The position numbers and the translations under genes are program-made. Shown one piece after another: positions 34,309 through 43,400 of a stretch of 64,000 nucleotides of DNA (the first letter of the stretch is position 1; every line of letters starts with the position of its first letter). The notes under the pieces are model-generated. The model did not search any database, was not told the DNA's origin, and saw only the letters and a list, made by a program, of their open reading frames with translations. The stretch spans positions 32,112 to 96,111 of the forward strand of contig NZ_JAMXFA010000027.1 in the NCBI RefSeq assembly GCF_025370785.1. Reading direction: 5' to 3'. This stretch comes from Laspinema olomoucense D3b (lineage in GTDB: Bacteria > Cyanobacteriota > Cyanobacteriia > Cyanobacteriales > Laspinemataceae).

Positions 34309-35613
34309 TCACAGCAATTTCAGTTGCACTGAGGGATTATCCGCCTCCCTCTGTTCCCCATCTTCACCTGTTGAGGAAAACTGCCACATCTGTTCATCTC
34401 CCGCCAATAAACCCTCGGCTGCTTCTAGTAAATCGGTTTTGATATCCTCTAATCCTTCTCGATTCTCTAAATAGGTTTGTAAGGCACTTAATGGGTCAAT
34501 TCCAGCGCCTGCATTCAGTTCGGGAACTCGGGGTCTGGCGAGTTGGCTGACGAGTTCGGGTTGAATGGTGTAGTTATGTGCGATGCTTAAGGCTGCATGA
34601 ATGACGGTGTTATCAATTAAATCAATTTGGTGCGATCGCAATTGATAAATCAACCTCACTACTGCATCCTCAATCTCCTGTTTGCCGATCGCCTTTAAAA
34701 TCTGCTCTTGAGGATTCTCCGCTTCCGATACATCCACCTTAATCGTCTTAAACGCTCTCACAACCAACGGGCAAAATTCCCACTTCGCCTGTCCCCGTTC
34801 TAACTCCACCATCACATAGCCTTTATCTTCCTTCTGCTCACTGAAATCCACCCGTTCAATACTCCCCGGATAAATCACCGGCGGATTATTCGTGGGATTC
34901 AGGTTCTGATGGCGGTGAACATGACCCAATGCCACATAATCAAACTCGGGGCGAATTAACAGAGAAATCGGAATCGTAAACCCCTTGCCAACAGCCAGAA
35001 ACCTTTCGGCGCCTAATTCAGCGCGATCGGCCATTAAATGCGCCAGCAGGACTGTGGGTACTGTTTCGTCTAGTTGGCGGACTTCCCCTTCTAGGACGAC
35101 GCGCAAACGGTCAATTAATAACTGATTCACATCCGAGAGGGAAATCCCCTCAGTTTGCGATCGCGTCATTAAGGTAGAACGGGTAATCCAAGGCAAGGTA
35201 ATAATCTGCACCGGACCCTTGGCAGTTTCTATGCGATGAGTCGTGACGCTATCACCAACGATAAAACCGGGGACTCCCAAAGTGCGATAAATCGATAAAC
35301 TTGCTCCCCCTTGTCCCTGGGAATGTTGATCATGGTTACCGACGAGCAAAACTGTGGGGATATTTGCCTGGACTAACCGATGAAATTGACGCGCAAACGC
35401 TTCTTGAACAAACGGAGGTGGAGTGGCATCAGGAAAGGCATCTCCGCCAAACAAAACTAAATCCACGGGTTCTGCAATAGCGCGATCGATGCAGCGACTC
35501 AAGGTGCTGACAAAATCTTCTAATCGCGTATTCAAGCCCGTGGCTGGATTAACTCGCCCGTGGGAAAACCCACTGCCGATATGGATATCTGAAAGATGCA
35601 GAATTTTAATCAT
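34309..35613 (-). CDS. sbcD: SbcD-type DNA exonuclease
   Basis: 434 residues, calcineurin-like phosphoesterase of the Mre11/SbcD family that with SbcC trims hairpins and double-strand ends. Metal-binding motifs in order: LSDIHIG (start), FGGDAF, VGNHDQH, LLAHLMAD and ALGHVHRHQ. The C-terminal capping region is longer than in Escherichia coli and ends in an acidic tail. sbcC is not adjacent in the window. It follows the defence pairs on the same strand but is upstream of them with a 115-bp gap, so co-transcription is possible. The symbol reflects family membership. Confidence 0.85.
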   Translation of the reverse strand: MIKILHLSDIHIGSGFSHGRVNPATGLNTRLEDFVSTLSRCIDRAIAEPVDLVLFGGDAFPDATPPPFVQEAFARQFHRLVQANIPTVLLVGNHDQHSQGQGGASLSIYRTLGVPGFIVGDSVTTHRIETAKGPVQIITLPWITRSTLMTRSQTEGISLSDVNQLLIDRLRVVLEGEVRQLDETVPTVLLAHLMADRAELGAERFLAVGKGFTIPISLLIRPEFDYVALGHVHRHQNLNPTNNPPVIYPGSIERVDFSEQKEDKGYVMVELERGQAKWEFCPLVVRAFKTIKVDVSEAENPQEQILKAIGKQEIEDAVVRLIYQLRSHQIDLIDNTVIHAALSIAHNYTIQPELVSQLARPRVPELNAGAGIDPLSALQTYLENREGLEDIKTDLLEAAEGLLAGDEQMWQFSSTGEDGEQREADNPSVQLKLL

Positions 35614-35624
35614 GGGGTGTTGTT

Positions 35625-35845
35625 AGTCCTTTGTCCTTTGTCCTTTGTGTTTTGTCCTTTGTCCTTTGTTTCTGTTTGGTTTGGACAAACTGGCGCGATC
35701 GCCTTATTTTAAACCCAGTGACAAAAGACCGAGGACTCTTCACTTCCTTTGTCTATTGTGCGTTGTTTCTTGAACGTTGCACAGACTGGCGCAGTCGCCT
35801 TGCTTCAAACCCGAGGACAAAAGGACCTAGGACTATTCACTTCCC
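35625..35845. repeat. CCTTTGT heptamers and an imperfect 67-bp duplication
   Basis: TCCTTTG-type heptamers fill 35625-35670. Two imperfect copies of one block then follow, 35684-35747 and 35779-35845, sharing ACTGGCGC, TCGCCTT, CAAACCC, GACAAAAG, AGGACT and TTCACTTCC. They occupy the whole gap between sbcD and cysH, whose transcripts both read leftwards. Confidence 0.7.
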
Positions 35846-35846
35846 C

Positions 35847-36608
35847 TTAGATATGAATGCCGCATTCGCTTTTAGCCGAACCCCGCCAGCGTCCAGCGCG
35901 CTCATGTTCTCCGGCTGCTACGGGAGTGGTTAGGGGTTCATCGCCAATACTGCCATACCCTTGATCGTGCAGGGTATTATAAGGCACACCATGCTTCATA
36001 ATGTAAGCCCAGGTTTCTTTGCGGGTCCAGTTGGCGAGGGGATTGACTTTAATGCGTCCATCGTTATCCCGTTCAAAGATGGGCATTTGAGCGCGAGAAC
36101 TGGATTGGTCCCGGCGGCGTCCCGTAATCCAGGCTACGACATTGAGTTCTTCCAAGCCCCGTTTTAACGGTTCCACTTTCGTGAGATAGTGGAATTGTTC
36201 AACATTGCTGTGCCACAAGGCAGTGCCGTAATGTTTGGCGAACTCTTGGCGATCGCTGGCTTCTGGGTTTTTGTAGATATGCAAATCTAAGTTGTAGTGC
36301 TGCTTAGAGCGTTCTACCAACTCCAGGGTCTCGGCAAAGTGGTGCAAGGTGTCGAGAAACAGAACAGGCACCGGGGGATTTGATTTGAGTTCACGGTAGA
36401 GGAGGTCCATGACAACCATGCCAGTGGCTCCAAATGCCGTGCTTTGCACAAGCCCTGTGGGAAAATTATTGATGCACCAGGCCAGAATCTCTTGGGGATG
36501 GGAGGACTCAAATCGTTGATTGAGTTCATCCAGGTCGAGACTGGTGGTGGATTTGGTTGGTGCCTGTACTGAGTTGACCATGCTCGTTTCTTTACTGTAA
36601 TCAGTCAT
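35847..36608 (-). CDS. cysH: Phosphoadenylyl-sulfate reductase (thioredoxin-dependent)
   Basis: 253 residues. Reduces PAPS to sulfite in assimilatory sulfate reduction. The PP-loop-like adenylyl-binding fold shows LVQSTAFGATGMVVMDLL and VPVLFLDTLHHFAETL; GRRRDQSSSRAQM contains the Arg-rich substrate loop, VNPLANWT follows, and the C-terminal KSECGIHI carries the catalytic cysteine. The CC...CxxC iron-sulfur cluster motif of APS reductases is absent, so the substrate is PAPS rather than APS. Start at 36608; a downstream Met (36581) is possible. Stand-alone gene here. Confidence 0.93.
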   Translation of the reverse strand: MTDYSKETSMVNSVQAPTKSTTSLDLDELNQRFESSHPQEILAWCINNFPTGLVQSTAFGATGMVVMDLLYRELKSNPPVPVLFLDTLHHFAETLELVERSKQHYNLDLHIYKNPEASDRQEFAKHYGTALWHSNVEQFHYLTKVEPLKRGLEELNVVAWITGRRRDQSSSRAQMPIFERDNDGRIKVNPLANWTRKETWAYIMKHGVPYNTLHDQGYGSIGDEPLTTPVAAGEHERAGRWRGSAKSECGIHI

Positions 36609-36981
36609 TTAAGGGTTTCCAAAATCAATCATAGCCTAAAACACCCCTAACTTGGTCGGGAATAAGTATTTTATTTCTCAAGGAGGAGTTTAACGGTGTA
36701 CTTGCTTCTATCCAAGGGCTGGGAATTCCTATTCCGCAAGGCTTACATTACTGGGTAAAGTTTTATGAAGTTACCGAGAGGAATAGAAGGGATGCCCTCA
36801 AATGTGCCTCTTTAAGCCAGGGATGGCTATGGGGTAGCTTCAGATTAAGACTTAAGTATTTAGACTTAAGTGCCATAAAAATTATACCCTCATTAGGAGG
36901 CGAGCACCGCATCAACTAGAGTTGATGATTCAGGCTGGCTTTCCCCTAAAATAACCACAGTTGGGGTCTGGAGTAAAGAGA
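36609..36981. other. Divergent intergenic region, cysH / glutaredoxin-like gene
   Basis: Holds the promoters of both genes. AGACTTAAGT occurs twice 16 bp apart (36847 and 36863 region), a possible regulator half-site pair. A frame is open across most of the gap (to the stop near 36918) but lacks any usual start codon, so no gene is called. Confidence 0.4.
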
Positions 36982-37278
36982 ATGCGATTAATTATGTACA
37001 GCAAGCCGGATTGCCACCTCTGCGAGGGCTTGCAGGAAAAAATAGAACAAATTCAAGACTTGAACTTTGAGCTTGAGGTGCGCGACATTACCACCCAAGC
37101 GGATTGGTTCGCCGCCTATCAGTATGAAATCCCGGTTCTGTGTCGCGTGATGACTCCGGACCCAGACTCGGAAATTCCGCCCAAAGAGGAACCCCTGCCC
37201 AGGCCCTCTCCTCGGGCCTCGGTGCAGCAAGTGCAGCAAATGTTACAGCAATACTTTCCGAAAAATGATTCACAATAG
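36982..37278 (+). CDS. Glutaredoxin-like thiol protein
   Basis: 98 residues from ATG 36982, with GGAG eight bases upstream; an in-frame TTG at 36961 is less likely. Thioredoxin fold of the YruB/DUF836 type: MYSKPDCHLCEGLQEKI carries the C-x-x-C active site, VRDITTQADWFAAYQYEIPVLC contains the cis-proline after IPV. A short proline-rich tail follows. Cytoplasmic disulfide chemistry is likely; partner unknown. The murE gene starts 98 bp downstream. Confidence 0.83.
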   Translation: MRLIMYSKPDCHLCEGLQEKIEQIQDLNFELEVRDITTQADWFAAYQYEIPVLCRVMTPDPDSEIPPKEEPLPRPSPRASVQQVQQMLQQYFPKNDSQ

Positions 37279-37376
37279 GCGAAAAATAATGCAAGACGAG
37301 AGGGAATGAGGGGTCTACTCTGTTCTCTTCTTTCTTGGATGAACGATCGCCCAACCCCGTGTGAGGAATTAAAACG

Positions 37377-38870
37377 ATGAAGCTCAAAGCGTTATTACCC
37401 AGCATTTTGTTAGAGACCCTTGACAAGGAGGCGCTGGAAATCGAGGTCACGGGTTTAAGTACCAATTCCCATGCGTGTCAACCGGGGGATCTCTTTATTG
37501 GAATGCCGGGAACCCGTGTGGATGGCGGAGATTTTTGGCCCTCGGCGATCGCAGCAGGTGCAGTGGCAGCCTTAGTCAGTCCCCAAGCGGCGCAAAAACA
37601 CCCACCCCAAGCCGATGCGGTGGTGATTCCCGTGGCAGATATGACCGCTGCCTGTGCCCAGGTAGCCGCAGCATTTTATGGAGAACCGGGGAAAAAACTC
37701 AATTTAATTGGGGTAACCGGGACCAATGGCAAAACCACCACGACTCATTTAGTGGAGTTTATTCTCCAGAAAGTCCAAAAACCCACGGCCCTGTTAGGGA
37801 CCCTATATGTCCGGTGGCCTGGATTTGAACAGGTGGCGGCCCATACCACCCCCTTTGCCGTGGACCTGAATCATCAGTTAAGTGATGCAGTCCAGGCGGG
37901 ATGTGAATTTGGGGTGATGGAAGTCAGTTCCCATTCCTTGGCCCAGGGACGGGTGCAGGGGTTGCCGTTTCAAGTCGGGATTTTTACGAATTTGACCCAG
38001 GACCACCTCGATTTCCATGAAACGATGGAAAATTACTTCGAGGCGAAAGCCAAGCTATTCAGCGCGGAATATTTACAAGGTCGCGCTGTGGTGAATATTG
38101 ATGATAGTTATGGACAGCGTTTGGCTGAACGGTTAAGTGGGGATAAGCTGTGGAGTTATAGCACCTACAATTATCAGGCGGATTTATGGACCACTCATAT
38201 CCAGTATGAACCGGCAGGGGTGAAAGGGATGCTGCATACGCCGATGGGTGAGGCAGAGTTTTCCTTGCCCTTGGTGGGACAATACAATGTGGAAAATATG
38301 CTGGCGGCAGTGGGGGCGGTCCTGCATTTTGGGATTCCCTTGGCGGAGATTGTGGCAGTGTTGCCGGAGTTTCCGGGAGTACCGGGACGGATGGAACAGG
38401 TGCTGATTAAACCGGACCAGGATATTAGCGCGATCGTGGATTATGCTCATACGCCGGATAGCTTGGAAAATGTGCTCAAGGCGACGCGACCCTTTATTTC
38501 CGGGAAATTAATCTGTGTGTTTGGTTGCGGGGGCGATCGCGATCGCACCAAGCGTCCGATTATGGGTAAAATTGCGGCAGAACTGGCCGATCTGGTGGTG
38601 GTGACTTCGGATAATCCCCGCACGGAAGACCCCGAACAGATTTTAAAAGATGTGGCGGCAGGGATTCCCGAGAGCATCTCAGCGCGAGTCATTGGCGATC
38701 GGGCCACCGCTATTCGGACTGCCATCCTGGAAGCCAAACCTGGTGATGGGGTAGTGATTGCCGGGAAGGGCCATGAAGACTATCAAATCCTCGGGACAGA
38801 AAAAATCCATTTTGATGACCGAGAGCAAGCGCGGGAGGCGTTAAATCAACGGTTTGCGGCGGTGGTTTAA
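37377..38870 (+). CDS. murE: UDP-MurNAc-tripeptide synthetase (meso-DAP adding)
   Basis: 497 residues. Adds the third amino acid to UDP-MurNAc-L-Ala-D-Glu in peptidoglycan synthesis, in the cytoplasm. The ATP site GTNGKTTTT (about 115-123), the central Mur ligase domain (VMEVSSHSLAQGRV, NLTQDHLDFH) and the C-terminal domain with TSDNPRTEDP are present. The DNPR motif is the known specificity mark for meso-diaminopimelate. Length is normal. ATG at 37377 follows GAGGAATTAAAACG. Confidence 0.96.
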   Translation: MKLKALLPSILLETLDKEALEIEVTGLSTNSHACQPGDLFIGMPGTRVDGGDFWPSAIAAGAVAALVSPQAAQKHPPQADAVVIPVADMTAACAQVAAAFYGEPGKKLNLIGVTGTNGKTTTTHLVEFILQKVQKPTALLGTLYVRWPGFEQVAAHTTPFAVDLNHQLSDAVQAGCEFGVMEVSSHSLAQGRVQGLPFQVGIFTNLTQDHLDFHETMENYFEAKAKLFSAEYLQGRAVVNIDDSYGQRLAERLSGDKLWSYSTYNYQADLWTTHIQYEPAGVKGMLHTPMGEAEFSLPLVGQYNVENMLAAVGAVLHFGIPLAEIVAVLPEFPGVPGRMEQVLIKPDQDISAIVDYAHTPDSLENVLKATRPFISGKLICVFGCGGDRDRTKRPIMGKIAAELADLVVVTSDNPRTEDPEQILKDVAAGIPESISARVIGDRATAIRTAILEAKPGDGVVIAGKGHEDYQILGTEKIHFDDREQAREALNQRFAAVV

Positions 38871-39490
38871 CGGGTCCAGGGACCGGGAGAGTTACCCGTT
38901 GAGGTTATTTTTGGCAACAATGCAGCAAAACTCTAATTTTTGCTGCATTTGAGTAGAGTCAGTCCCAAAGCCCTCCCGAAGACATCAAAAGAGCGGACTG
39001 GAGGTGGATTGACTGTTTAAAGCGCCTGTAATAAGGCGCTTTTTGCGTAGGATTACGAATGCAAAATCTAAAATTTTAACTTTAAAATAGAATTACCCTC
39101 GCTGCTCAAAATAACAATCTTCCCGGATTGAGGGAAGATAATAAAGACACAGAGGGTTTGAGAAGACCCGGTTTTCTATACCCAACTCGATGTTTTGCCC
39201 ATGCAGGGATGAGATGGAGAGCGGTAATTGAGCTAGGTCAATAGACTAAGGGTGCGAAGCTATCGGAATAAACAGGGTGTTTAAATTAAATAAATGGTGG
39301 CTCGACCCCTTAAAAATTGCTGGAAACCTAAACAAAAGTGACGTTTAGGCCCATGTACTGATTCCCCCGTTTGTAGCGGTGATGTTCAGTTTGTAGCATC
39401 AACCTAAAACGGGGAAGTACATTAAGTTGCTGGCGTCGGATTTCCTCCCCTGGGTGAAGTACAGGGATTTGCCAACTCGCGGACACTTCA
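38871..39490. other. Intergenic region murE to DICT kinase
   Basis: Besides the terminator at 39019-39044, the gap holds AT-rich sequence and the control region of the kinase. No gene, RNA or larger repeat recognised. Confidence 0.45.
39019..39044 (+). terminator. Rho-independent terminator after murE
   Basis: AAAGCGCCT (39019-39027), loop GTAATA, AGGCGCTTT (39034-39042), with T-run to 39044. A clear intrinsic terminator, though 150 bp after the murE stop. Confidence 0.85.
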
Positions 39491-41191
39491 ATGAAGATGA
39501 ATTTATCAACAGCTCAGGATGTGTCTCTTTATGATTGCGCCCTCAGTGCGATCGCACCGCCTCATCCCTTGCAAGTTTCCTACCCGTCTTTTAAGGGGAT
39601 GGTGGGCGGTGTATTTGACCTGCTGATCGAACAAAAAATCCCAGCAACGCTGTGGGTAAAACTTCCAGATTGGTGCGACTGGCAGGTAGACCTTAATCGC
39701 TACCGAAATTTGCTCGGTGGAACGAATCCGGTCTATATCCTCAACCCCTGGCAGGGGGAGGAGACGGAAAAGATTCGCGATGAAATGATAGACACAGCAG
39801 GAGGAACCGGAGGGACAAAGGAGTTATATTCCCGTCAGCGATATAGCTTTTTTCAGCAGCGATCGCCGGATAAACAAAACAGCTTCGATCGCCACCTCCA
39901 CCGTCACCGTCCCCCCTACAGCGCACCCTTAACCTGCGGCATTGACGAGAATTCCCTGATTAGCGATCAGGGGACAATCTTCATGCCGACCAAAACGACC
40001 TTACCCTTATGCTCCATTCAGTTAGTTCTCAATAGCAAACTGAACGAGGAATATTTTCTTATTGTGTTGTCCCCAGAATTATCTGTGGCAATTTTAGCCA
40101 GTCCCCCCCAATCCCAGGGGGTCGAATCCCATTCCCCTCGGGAATCTCAGGGAAATAGAACCCTAGTTGCCCTTTATTCCCTAGACCAAGAGACGATTCA
40201 ACAGGTCTTGGATGGATTAAAAGTATCCGTGAGTAAAGGGCGGTGTCAGAGTTGTCCAATTTCTGATGAGAATCAATACCCGATCGAGACATCGGGGCGA
40301 GTTTGCGAGAATTTACTCGCCAATTGGGACATGGCCTTTGGTCACCTGGAACTGCCTAAACCAGACCCTTTATTAGTGGGACATTTATTTAGCAAGCAAC
40401 TCCAGCGACTGGAACAACAGGGACAAGAATTGGCCGGGGAGGGAACACTGGCCGCATTGCAACGACAAAATCAAGAACTGCTGAATGCATTGCAGTTTAA
40501 AGATGAGTTTCTGAATAAGATTGGACAGGAACTGCGCACGCCGTTAACGAATATGAAAACGGCCTTGAGCTTGTTGGATTCCCCGAAACTCAAACCAGCG
40601 CAACGAGACCGATATAGTGCACTGTTGCATCAGTCTTGCGATCGCCAAAATGCCTTAATTGAAGGATTCCTAGAACTCGTCCGCCTAGAAAGCGAGGTGG
40701 ATAAAGCAAAAATGGAGGGCATCCGCTTAGGAGAACTCGTCCCAGGAATCGTCAGTACCTATCAGCCGATCGCCGAGGAAAAAGGGGTACTCTTAGCCTA
40801 CACCCTCCGAAGCACCCTACCCCCCGTGGTTTGCACCCGAGACTGGCTCAAAAAAATTGTGCTTAATTTGCTGCAAAATGCGATTAAATTCACCGGGTCC
40901 GGCGGTGAAGTTTGGGTGCGTTCCAAGCAACAAGGAGATTACGTTCAACTAGAATTTCGCGACACGGGTATGGGCATTCCCCCCGGGGAAATTCCTAAAC
41001 TTTTTGAAGCCTTTTATCGCGGTCGTCAAGCCATTAATGATGATCTGGAAGGAGCGGGACTCGGGTTAACCATTGTCCAACAGCTTTTACTCCATTCCGG
41101 GGGGTCAATTACGGTCAAAAGCCGGGTCGGACGGGGTTCCGTCTTTACCCTTTTATTACCCGTTTACAACGAAAGCGAAGGGGATTGGTAA
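39491..41191 (+). CDS. DICT-domain sensor kinase lacking the phospho-accepting histidine
   Basis: 566 residues. The N-terminal third is a DICT sensory domain of the type found in cyanobacterial two-component proteins and cyclases (SLYDCALSAI, SYPSFKGMVGGVFDLLIEQK, ATLWVKLPDW). A helical linker (QGQELAGEGTLAALQRQNQELL) leads to a HisKA dimerisation domain whose H-box reads NKIGQELRTPLTNMK: Gln346 (codon CAG 40526-40528) stands where the phosphorylated His should be. The ATPase domain looks complete: N-box LNLLQNAIKF, G1 RDTGMGIPPG, F-box FEAFYRG, G2 GAGLGLTIV. It therefore may bind ATP but not autophosphorylate at the usual site, acting as a scaffold or regulator of another kinase. A second kinase gene converges on it. 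Confidence 0.85.
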   Translation: MKMNLSTAQDVSLYDCALSAIAPPHPLQVSYPSFKGMVGGVFDLLIEQKIPATLWVKLPDWCDWQVDLNRYRNLLGGTNPVYILNPWQGEETEKIRDEMIDTAGGTGGTKELYSRQRYSFFQQRSPDKQNSFDRHLHRHRPPYSAPLTCGIDENSLISDQGTIFMPTKTTLPLCSIQLVLNSKLNEEYFLIVLSPELSVAILASPPQSQGVESHSPRESQGNRTLVALYSLDQETIQQVLDGLKVSVSKGRCQSCPISDENQYPIETSGRVCENLLANWDMAFGHLELPKPDPLLVGHLFSKQLQRLEQQGQELAGEGTLAALQRQNQELLNALQFKDEFLNKIGQELRTPLTNMKTALSLLDSPKLKPAQRDRYSALLHQSCDRQNALIEGFLELVRLESEVDKAKMEGIRLGELVPGIVSTYQPIAEEKGVLLAYTLRSTLPPVVCTRDWLKKIVLNLLQNAIKFTGSGGEVWVRSKQQGDYVQLEFRDTGMGIPPGEIPKLFEAFYRGRQAINDDLEGAGLGLTIVQQLLLHSGGSITVKSRVGRGSVFTLLLPVYNESEGDW

Positions 41192-41280
41192 AGGATGAAG
41201 GATGAAGTTTTTTCAACCTTCATCCTTTACCCTTGTCAATTATCCATTATCAATTATCCATTATCAATTATCCATTATCC
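41189..41280. terminator. Hairpin and (TCAATTATCCATTA)3 array between convergent kinase genes
   Basis: A 13-bp stem TAAAGGATGAAGG (41189-41201) / CCTTCATCCTTTA (41217-41229) starts at the stop codon of the left kinase and has a T6-containing loop. It is followed by three copies of a 14-bp unit (two related heptamers) at 41236-41280 that run into the 3' end of the opposing kinase gene. A likely transcription barrier. Confidence 0.6.
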
Positions 41281-43071
41281 CCGCATTTCCAAGGGTAAGA
41301 AGATAGTCAGCACTTGTCCATGTTGGTGACGGTTGCGGACAATCAGTTTACCTCCGAGGGCTTGAAAGAGGTTTTTAGTCACGCTCAGATTCAAACTGAG
41401 GTTGCCGGTTTCCGGCTGAAACATCAACATTTGACCGAGAGATTTGAGGGCCTGAGTCCCGCAAACCGAGTTTCCCGAATTGACGGAGGCATGGGTTTGG
41501 GAGTGGAGTTCTACCTTCAACTGATGACCCGCGAGGGAAATTTCAACCCGGAGTTTGCCTCCGGCGGGTAAGGTGGAGGTGAAGTTATCGATCGCCCCGG
41601 TGAGGACTTGATCCAACAAGGAGGGGTCGCTGACCACCGAGGGCATTTTTTGGGGCAGAATCACATCTAAGGTGAGGTTGCGTCGGCTGGCTTGTTTTTC
41701 CCAGCGCGGGATACAACTATTTAATACCTGGGTCAGGGAGGTGGAAGTCAGGTGCACCGGCGCGTGAGCATCTTTGGTGGTTTCCAATTCCACTGCCCGG
41801 AAAAACAACCCAAAGCGGTCAATTTGCTCGCTACATTCGCGATCAATTGCTTCTAAGCGTTTGATAATCTCAGCATCGAGATGACGACGTTTGAGTAAGA
41901 GGCGGGTGAGGGTGCGAATGGTGGCTAAAGGGGTTCTAACTTCGTGAGCGATCGCCTGCAATAATTCCACATCCAAGGCCGGGGCTTGGTTTCGGACGTT
42001 CTTACTCGCCGCATCTCGCAGATCCTCTAAAGGCTGGTCGATCGCTGGTTTCCGGGGATTAGCCGTTTTGGCCGAAACGGTTCCCACAGCCTTTCTAGCC
42101 TTGGATGGCAGAGTTTTGGTAGTCGCTGGTTCTGGATTACTCAGGGCCGTTCTGCGTTCGCCAGAGGTCGAAACCCGAGAATTGCCATCAAGACGGGATA
42201 CTTCCCAGCAAATCTCCGCTTCCCCATTGGGACAATCGCCACCAGATTGGGGTAAGGCGCGCATGGAGGAACCCCATCCGGTCCAATCTGCGGCGAATGC
42301 TTCCATTTCATCGAGCATTTCGCGATCGAGTTCTACGGGTTCGGGAAGATATTCCAGAAGCTGTTGGGTAAACTGACAGACAATTTTGTAGTGTGGGGTG
42401 CGGGGTGGGAACTGTTGGAACTGCTGATCTAAGGTGGAAATAGCGGTCTGATTTTGGAAGGGGAGTAGACGCGATCGCAATCCTTGCCACACTAAGGCGA
42501 TCGCCTCTGGATCAAAGGAAAACTGAAACGCCGGTTGTCCCTCGGGGTTTAATCCCACCACCATGACGAAACTAAACCGCGCTGTCAAGACCAAACAAAA
42601 TTGTTCGCGGGCCAGGGGGTCCCCAGTAAGCAGGGGTAAAATCGTCGGGTTGGAGGCATCAGAATCGCTATCTGGGGTCGGGGGGAACGGGGAGGAGGGT
42701 AACCAGGCGCCAGACTGGTGCACCCCAGCAAAGGTCCAGGTTGAGAACTGTTCTAAGTGGGTGGATTGGGTTAAAACCGGGACGGGACCGGATAAAACTA
42801 ACCCTTTGCTAGAGAAGGGATGGCGGGGATCGGGGTCATTCCCGGCGAGTTCGCCATCGAGGAGGTCATTGAGGGAGGCGATGGCCCCTTGCCATTGGCG
42901 ATCGGCCCGAATTCGGCGCAACCAGACTGTTGCCGCATCCCGATGGGTCGTTGTCCCATTGTGATCGCCCGGATCTTCTCCAGTCAACCCCATCTCTAGG
43001 TCTGAGGAATTGTCGGTTCTCCCCGCCTGTGCTAAAACCTCGCTAATCGTTGGTAAGACCCACTTGTACAC
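41275..43071 (-). CDS. Sensor histidine kinase with degenerate ATP lid
   Basis: 598 residues. Starts MYKWVLPTISEVLAQA; the first half has no recognised sensor domain and contains acid- and proline-rich linkers. The H-box is canonical, LLQAIAHEVRTPLATIRT, with a normal phospho-accepting His, and a kinase core follows (VVSDPSLLDQVLTGAIDNF resembles the N-box). In the ATPase domain no D-x-G-x-G box is visible: the expected place reads VELHSQTHASVNSGN. The G2-like end is LSVTKNLFQALGGKL. The catalytic domain may thus have weak or altered ATP binding. Converges with the DICT kinase that lacks the His, so the two may be complementary partners; that is inference. Confidence 0.78.
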   Translation of the reverse strand: MYKWVLPTISEVLAQAGRTDNSSDLEMGLTGEDPGDHNGTTTHRDAATVWLRRIRADRQWQGAIASLNDLLDGELAGNDPDPRHPFSSKGLVLSGPVPVLTQSTHLEQFSTWTFAGVHQSGAWLPSSPFPPTPDSDSDASNPTILPLLTGDPLAREQFCLVLTARFSFVMVVGLNPEGQPAFQFSFDPEAIALVWQGLRSRLLPFQNQTAISTLDQQFQQFPPRTPHYKIVCQFTQQLLEYLPEPVELDREMLDEMEAFAADWTGWGSSMRALPQSGGDCPNGEAEICWEVSRLDGNSRVSTSGERRTALSNPEPATTKTLPSKARKAVGTVSAKTANPRKPAIDQPLEDLRDAASKNVRNQAPALDVELLQAIAHEVRTPLATIRTLTRLLLKRRHLDAEIIKRLEAIDRECSEQIDRFGLFFRAVELETTKDAHAPVHLTSTSLTQVLNSCIPRWEKQASRRNLTLDVILPQKMPSVVSDPSLLDQVLTGAIDNFTSTLPAGGKLRVEISLAGHQLKVELHSQTHASVNSGNSVCGTQALKSLGQMLMFQPETGNLSLNLSVTKNLFQALGGKLIVRNRHQHGQVLTIFLPLEMRG

Positions 43072-43400
43072 GGAAATATCCCCCTCTACAGTTCACTGGT
43101 TCAAATCCTTAATTTTCAATAATTGAGCAAGAATTTGTAATTTAAAACTTGCTACAAACGCTTTAATCTAAATTCAACTGAAAACAAGATACTACTAGCC
43201 TATCTGCATCTTCCCCATAAAAACATTCGTAGAACCGAACAAATCAGTCGCAATCCCCGCAGGAAATAGGCAGGGTCACCCCAGTGATGCAGAATCGGTT
43301 TGACCCCTTGTCGGTAAAACCCCACCCGGTTGGTCTGTAATCATTGAGGACCGCTATAGTAGAACATATCAATCATTCGCGTTGGAACTCACCCTCAACC
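43072..43400. other. Divergent promoter region, kinase / tldD
   Basis: 329 bp, AT-rich next to the kinase start. No gene, tRNA or strong hairpin was identified; it should hold both promoters. Confidence 0.4.

Noticed and set aside
36636..36918. Open frame of about 94 codons between cysH and the glutaredoxin-like gene
   Set aside because: No ATG, GTG or TTG near its beginning and no recognised family; could be a decayed fragment but cannot be supported.
43098..43108. GGTTCAAATCC, a tRNA T-arm-like sequence
   Set aside because: The flanks cannot pair into a T-stem and no acceptor or anticodon arm is found.
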